Positions 58,165 through 64,000 of a DNA stretch of 64,000 nt are shown in pieces. Made by a program: the position numbers and the translations under genes. The number at the start of each line of letters is the position of its first letter. The stretch's first letter is position 1. This DNA is from Sipunculus nudus. Lineage: Eukaryota > Annelida > Sipuncula > Golfingiida > Sipunculidae. The stretch covers positions 8,868,001 to 8,932,000 of the forward strand of contig CM049310.1 of NCBI GenBank assembly GCA_026874595.1. The letters run 5' to 3'. A model generated the notes under the pieces. The model made no database searches. It was not told the DNA's origin and saw only the letters and a program-made list of their open reading frames with translations.

Positions 58165-61100
58165 TTATAATGAATTTATGATGACACCCTGTATTTTTAC
58201 ATTACACAACGCCGTCACGCGCTTGCGGCCGGACGATAGTTCATTGTAAAAATTACTCGGACCATCACGACCCGTAACTTCTAAAATATCTCACGGAACT
58301 CGATTACACGAACGGGATCGACGCACAATCATGTCGTCCCGTTGTATGTTTAATATTGGAGTCGCATATTGAACCGTACAAATATACCAAATTTATTATG
58401 AGAGCCGGTATTTTTAAAATATTCAAGCAAGTCACGCGGGTACCGGCCTTACTTTATTGTAAAAATTACTCAACCCGTTAACGCCCGTAACTTCTGAAAT
58501 ATCTCACGGAACTCAACTAAACGCACAGGACCGACGCGCAATTACCTCTTCCCGATGTATGTTTAATATTGAAGTCGCATATTGAACCGTACAATTATAA
58601 CAAATTTATTATGAGAGCCGGTATTTTTAAAATATTCAAGCCAGTCAAGTGCGTACCGGCTTTACTTTATTGTAAAAATTACTCAAACCGTCACCGCCCG
58701 TAACTTCTAAAATATCTCGAGGAACTCGACTAAACGCACAGGACCGACGCTAAATCCTGTCTTCCCGTTGTATGTTTAATATTGAAGTCGCATATTGAAC
58801 CGTAGAATTATAACAAATTTATCATGAGAGCCGGTATTTTTAAAATACTCAAGCAAGTCAAGTGCGTACCGGCCTTATTTATTGTAAAAAGTACTCAAAC
58901 CGTCACCGCCCGTAACTTCTAACATATCTCACGGAACTCGACTAAACGCACAGGACCGACGCACAATTATCTCTTCCCGATGTATGTTTAATATTGGAGT
59001 CGCATATTGAACCGTACAAATATACCAAATTTATTATGAGAGCCGGTATTTTTAAAATATTCAAGCAAGTCACGCGGGTACCGGCCTTACTTTATTGTAA
59101 AAATTACTCAACCCGTTAACGCCCGTAACTTCTGAAATATCTCACGGAACTCAACTAAACGCACAGGACCGACGCGCAATTACCTCTTGCCGATGTATCT
59201 TGAATATTGAAGTCGCATATTAAACCGTACAATTATAACAGATTTATTATGAGAGCCGGTATTTTTTAAATATTCAAGCAAGTCACGCGGGTACTGGCCT
59301 AACTTTATTGTTAAAAATTACTCAACCCGTTAACGCCCGTAACTTCTGAAATTTCTCACGCAACTCAACTAAACGCACAGGACCGACGCTCAATTATCTC
59401 TTTCCGATGTATGTTTAATATTGAAGTCGCATATTGAACCGTACAATTATAACAAATTTATTATGAGAGTCGGTATTTTTAAAATATTCAAGCCAGTCAA
59501 GTGCGTACCGGCCTTACTTTATTGTAAAAATTATTCAAACCGTCACCGCCCGTAGCTTCTAAAATATCTCACAGAACTCGACTAAACGCACAGGACCGAC
59601 GCACAATTATCTCTTCCCGATGTATGTTTAATATTGAAGTCGCATATTGAACCGTACAATTATAACAAATTTATTATGAGAGCCGGTATTTTTAAAATAT
59701 TCAAGCCAGTCAAGTGCGTACCGGCCTTACTTTATTGTAAAAATTATTCAAACCGTCACCGCCCGTAGCTTCTAAAATATCTCACAGAACTCGACTAAAC
59801 GCACAGGACCGACGCACAATTATCTCTTCCCGATGTATGTTTAATATTGAAGTCGCATATTGAACCGTACAATTATAACAAATTTATTATGAGAGCCGGT
59901 ATTTTTAAAATATTCAAGCCAGTCAAGTGCGTACCGGCTTTACTTTATTGTAAAAATTACTCAAACCGTCACCGCCCGTAACTTCTAAAATATCTCGAGG
60001 AACTCGACTAAACGCACAGGACCGACGCTAAATCATGTCTTCCCGTTGTATGTTTAATATTGAAGTCGCATATTGAACCGTAGAATTATAACAAATTTAT
60101 CATGAGAGCCGGTATTTTTAAAATACTCAAGCAAGTCAAGTGCGTACCGGCCTTATTTATTGTAAAAAGTACTCAAACCGTCACCGCCCGTAGCTTCTAA
60201 CATATCTCACAGAACTCGACTAAACGCACGGGACCGACGCACAATTATCTCTTCCCGATGTATGTTTAATATTGGAGTCGCATATTGAACCGTACAAATA
60301 TACCAAATTTATTATGAGAGCCGGTATTTTTAAAATATTCAAGCAAGTCACGCGGGTACCGGCCTTACTTTATTGTAAAAATTACTCAACCCGTTAACGC
60401 CCGTAACTTCTGAAATATCTCACGGAACTCAACTAAACGCACAGGACCGACGCGCAATTACCTCTTGCCGATGTATCTTGAATATTGAAGTCGCATATTA
60501 AACTGTACAATTATAACAAATTTATTATGAGAGCCGGTATTTTTTAAATATTCAAGCAAGTCACGCGGGTACTGGCCTAACTTTATTGTTAAAAATTACT
60601 CAACCAATTAACGCCCGTAACTTCTGAAATTTCTCACGCAACTCAACTAAACGCACAGGACCGACGCACAATTATCTCTTTCCGATGTATGTTTAATATT
60701 GAAGTCGCATATTGAACCGTACAATTATAACAAATTTATTATGAGAGTCGGTATTTTTAAAATATTCAAGCCAGTCAAGTGCGTACCGGCCTTACTTTAT
60801 TGTAAAAATTATTCAAACCGTCACCGCCCGTAGCTTCTAAAATATCTCACAGAACTCGACTAAACGCACAGGACCGACGCACAATTATCTCTTCCCGATG
60901 TATGTTTAATATTGAAGTCGCATATTGAACCGTACAATTATAACAAATTTATTATGAGAGCCGGTATTTTTAAAATATTCAAGCCAGTCAAGTGCGTACC
61001 GGCCTTATTTATTGTAAAAAGTACTCAAACCGTCACCGCCCGTAGCTTCTAAAATATCTCACAGAACTCGACTAAACGCACAGGACCGACGCACAATGAT

Positions 61101-62860
61101 CTCTTCCCGATGTATGTTTAATATTGGAGTCGCATATTGAACCGTACAAATATACCAAATTTATTATGAGCCGGTATTTTTAAAATATTCAAGCAAGTCA
61201 CGCGGGTACCGGCCTTACTTTATTGTAAAAATTACTCAACCCGTTAACGCCCGTAACTTCTGAAATATCTCACGGAACTCAACTAAACGCACAGGACCGA
61301 CGCGCAATTACCTCTTGCCGATGTATCTTGAATATTGAAGTCGCATATTAAACCGTACAATTATAACAAATTTATTATGAGAGCCGGTATTTTTTAAATA
61401 TTCAAGCAAGTCACGCGGGTACTGGCCTTACTTTATTGTTAAAAATTACTCAACCCGTTAACGCCCGTAACTTCTGAAATTTCTCACGCAACTCAACTAA
61501 ACGCACAGGACCGACGCACAATTATCTCTTTCCGATGTATGTTTAATATTGAAGTCGCATATTGAACCGTACAATTATAACAAATTTATTATGAGAGTCG
61601 GTATTTTTAAAATATTCAAGCTAGTCAAGTGCGTACCGGCCTTACTTTATTGTAAAAATTATTCAAACCGTTACCGCCCGTAGCTTCTAAAATATCTCAC
61701 AGAACTCGACTAAACGCACAGGACCGACGCACAATTATCTCTTCCCGATGTATGTTTAATATTGAAGTCGCATATTGAACCGTACAATTATAACAAATTT
61801 ATTATGAGAGCCGGTATTTTTAAAATATTCAAGCCAGTCAAGTGCGTACCGGCTTTACTTTATTGTAAAAATTACTCAAACCGTCACCGCCCGTAACTTC
61901 TAAAATATCTCGAGGAACTCGACTAAACGCACAGGACCGACGCTAAATCATGTCTTCCCGTTGTATGTTTAATATTGAAGTCGCATATTGAACCGTAGAA
62001 TTATAACAAATTTATCATGAGAGCCGGTATTTTTAAAATACTCAAGCAAGTCAAGTGCGTACCGGCCTTATTTATTGTAAAAAGTACTCAAACCGTCACC
62101 GCCCGTAACTTCTAAAATATCTCGAGGAACTCGACTAAATGCACAGGACCGACGCTAAATCATGTCTTCCCGTTGTATGTTTAATATTGAAGTCGCATAT
62201 TGAACCGTAGAATTATAACAAATTTATCATGAGAGCCGGTATTTTTAAAATACTCAAGCAAGTCAAGTGCGTACCGGCCTTATTTATTGTAAAAAGTACT
62301 CAAACCGTCACCGCCCGTAACTTCTATTATATCTCACGAAACTCTACTAAACGCACATGACCGACGCACAATCATGTCGTCCCGTTGTATGTCTAATATT
62401 GGATTCGTATATTGAACTGTTCAGTTAGAGAGACAGTATTTTTTTAAATATTCAAGGAAGTCACGCGGGTACTGGCCTTACTTTATTGTAAAAATTACTC
62501 AAACCGTTAGCGCCCGTAACGTCTAAAATATCTCACGGAATTCGACTAAACGTACAGGACCGACGCACAATTATGTGCAGGCGTGGTGTATTTAATATTG
62601 GGGTCTTACGTTTATCCACGCAATTATAACGAATTTATGATGAGAGCCGGTATTTTTAAATTAGAAAACGCTCTCACGCGCCTACGGATGCTAGTTTATT
62701 GTAAAATTATCTCGGGCTGTAACGGCCCGTAACTTCTAAAATATCTCACGGAACTCTATTATACGCACAGGTCCGACGCATAATCATGTCTTCCCGTGTT
62801 GTGTATAATATTGGGGTCGTATGTTGAAAGCCAGATTTAATACGAATTTATTCCCCAAGC
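58165..62860. repeat. 213-bp satellite, about 22 copies
   Basis: The word gagagccggtatttttaaa recurs at 58400, 58613, 58826 and 59038, then every 212-214 bp to about 62650. The first and last copies are diverged. Each unit also carries tatctcacggaactcgactaaacgcac and ttaatattgaagtcgcatattgaac. Variant copies recur in order, so multi-unit blocks were duplicated. No coding sequence is seen. It lies between two minus-strand genes. Confidence 0.93.
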
Positions 62861-62960
62861 GTGAGTTTTACAATTATTGAAATACATTGGCTCTAACCCT
62901 GTTTGTGTCGTGGGGGAGATGACCATGAGATAAAAAAACGATTCACACAAGTTGCATGTA

Positions 62961-62966
62961 TAATCT
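62961..62966 (-). terminator. Poly(A) signal AATAAA
   Basis: On the minus strand AATAAA lies about 37 bases after the stop codon at 63003, so the transcript probably ends before the satellite. Confidence 0.6.
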
Positions 62967-63002
62967 TTATTCGTATGAAACATCATTTACCAGGAGACAG
63001 AA

Positions 63003-63487
63003 TCATATCAACATGCCGCCTGGATACGAACATAATAAAAGCAACAAATAGTTGTTTAGAATTCTTCTGATGTCTTCATTGGATGACGGTTTATTTCTCG
63101 CATCCCGCCGTTTTCCGATGTAGCTGATATCTTGCCCCCTTTCAGCATTTGTCATCAGCCTGTAGCTCCTGGCCCAGTGGGATGGCATTGTGTCATACGC
63201 CATCCGCACATTGCCAGGATAAACCGGCTAAAGAAGTAGTTAAAAAATACGGATATTCGATTAACTTTAAATAAATACGAGCTACAAAATCTCAAAGAAC
63301 TTACCACGGAAAATCTGTCCTGTCTGTGGTGCACCAGTAAACGTTGTGACACATATCCGGGCCAGGCTGACTGCGCGAAGCAAGCCGTGTGACTGACGTG
63401 CCTTGGCCCCGCCCCGCGTCTGAACACCTGTGCCTCAAAGCGTGGGAACTCGCCTCCAGTTAGGCCACGCACATGAAAAGTCTCGTT
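63003..63487 (-). CDS. 3' end of an unrecognised spliced gene (two exons seen)
   Basis: Exon 63305-63487 (61 codons) and terminal exon 63003-63227 (75 codons with stop) join in phase 0 across a 77-bp GT-AG intron. The upstream exon has a pyrimidine tract and AG directly before it and also begins in phase 0, so more exons should lie upstream, mostly beyond the window. The product ends with NVRMAYDTMPSHWARSYRL, a basic/acidic stretch with DISYIGKRRDARNKPSS, then a hydrophobic LLLLLCSYPGG tail. The 61-codon exon is rich in Arg, His and Gly. I recognise no family. A terminal repeat or decayed mobile-element gene is an alternative. Confidence 0.5.
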
Positions 63488-63558
63488 CTACCTTGTACGT
63501 AAAAGAAAGAGTATTGAGTGAGCGGCCAGTTTTCGTAATATTTCTTTAAATGTTCACG

Positions 63559-63592
<34 letters not shown>
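63559..63592. repeat. (ATT)n microsatellite
   Basis: About eleven ATT units. The surrounding sequence to 63900 shows no gene. Confidence 0.9.
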
Positions 63593-63595
<3 letters not shown>

Positions 63596-63901
63596 CCACA
63601 TTTATATTCATACACTAAGTACGTTCAAAAGCACTTCACATAAAAAAGTCCATGAAAGAAATCTACCTAGAAGCAGAAACTAAAACCAATAAGACAGGGG
63701 GAAAGATAGAATTAAAAGTCATTGTAGTGTGCTAAAAATAAATGTGTCTTAAGTGAGTGTTTAAAAATGTCGACTGAACTGATGACAAAATAAATTCAAA
63801 TATAGCCAGCATTTCCGAAAACAACAATGTGCAGTGTAAATAAAAAAGAGATTTGGCAAACCGGGACATATTTTAGTCTGTCTAATGCATGGACGAAATA
63901 A

Positions 63902-64000
63902 GTGATGTATTTCATAATAACGAGGTATTTCATAATAACGAGGTCTTTCATAATAACGAGGTTGTTCATAAAAACGAGTTATTTCATAATAACCAGGTAT
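63902..64000. repeat. 18-bp minisatellite (ttcataataacgaggtat), reaching the window end
   Basis: Five units with a period of 18 bp. The aacgaggttgttcat core is shared with the array at 47846-48014. Confidence 0.85.

Overview
The window is eukaryotic, almost certainly metazoan DNA: genes with GT-AG introns, AATAAA signals, tRNA-derived SINEs, a TTAGGG tract, Ty3/gypsy retrotransposons, a THAP-domain DNA transposon and long satellites. A marine invertebrate, perhaps a mollusc or other lophotrochozoan, fits the Helentron-like repeats and a P2X7-type ballast domain, but the taxon is inference. Most of the sequence is nested mobile DNA.

Region 1 (1-27084) is a Ty3/gypsy element on the minus strand. 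Its 3' LTR is cut by the window start (1-55) and its 2.2-kb 5' LTR is complete (24849-27084). Its reverse transcriptase is split by an 18.66-kb insertion (2983-21644) with no target-site duplication. The insertion has Helentron/HINE-type ends on the minus strand: a 5' end TTGCTTGCCGG, and a 3' end with a subterminal inverted copy, a short palindrome and CTAG. It encodes no recognisable protein and is built of tandem arrays (331-, 1274-, 1270- and 366-bp units). Twelve 5'-type termini and three 3'-type termini lie inside it. The units carry conserved CTCF-like, RFX X-box-like and AGGTCA (nuclear receptor-like) motifs.

Region 2 (27117-30998) is an apparently intact 3.9-kb DNA transposon with inverted repeats and an AT target duplication. 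It carries two convergent spliced genes, a THAP-DDE transposase and a YqaJ-type nuclease. Region 3 (31001-36090) holds short repeats, a probable 2.27-kb solo LTR and a P2X7-ballast-domain gene interrupted by a stop. Region 4 (36096-41585) is a second, nearly intact gypsy element with 187-bp LTRs and a GAAGT duplication.

Region 5 (about 43-53 kb) is noncoding repeat: units rich in TTAAGTGTTA/CTTAAG words, an interstitial telomeric tract, two tRNA-SINE copies, an 18-bp minisatellite and a 215-bp tandem repeat. Region 6 (53254-57998) is a minus-strand gene assembled here from ten small exons, 27-75 nt except for the terminal one. Their reading phases agree throughout, they include duplicated exon pairs, and they end in a Cys/His-rich RING-like exon. 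A 213-bp satellite (about 58.2-62.9 kb) separates it from the 3' end of another minus-strand gene (63003-63487). The window ends in the same 18-bp minisatellite type seen at 47.9 kb.
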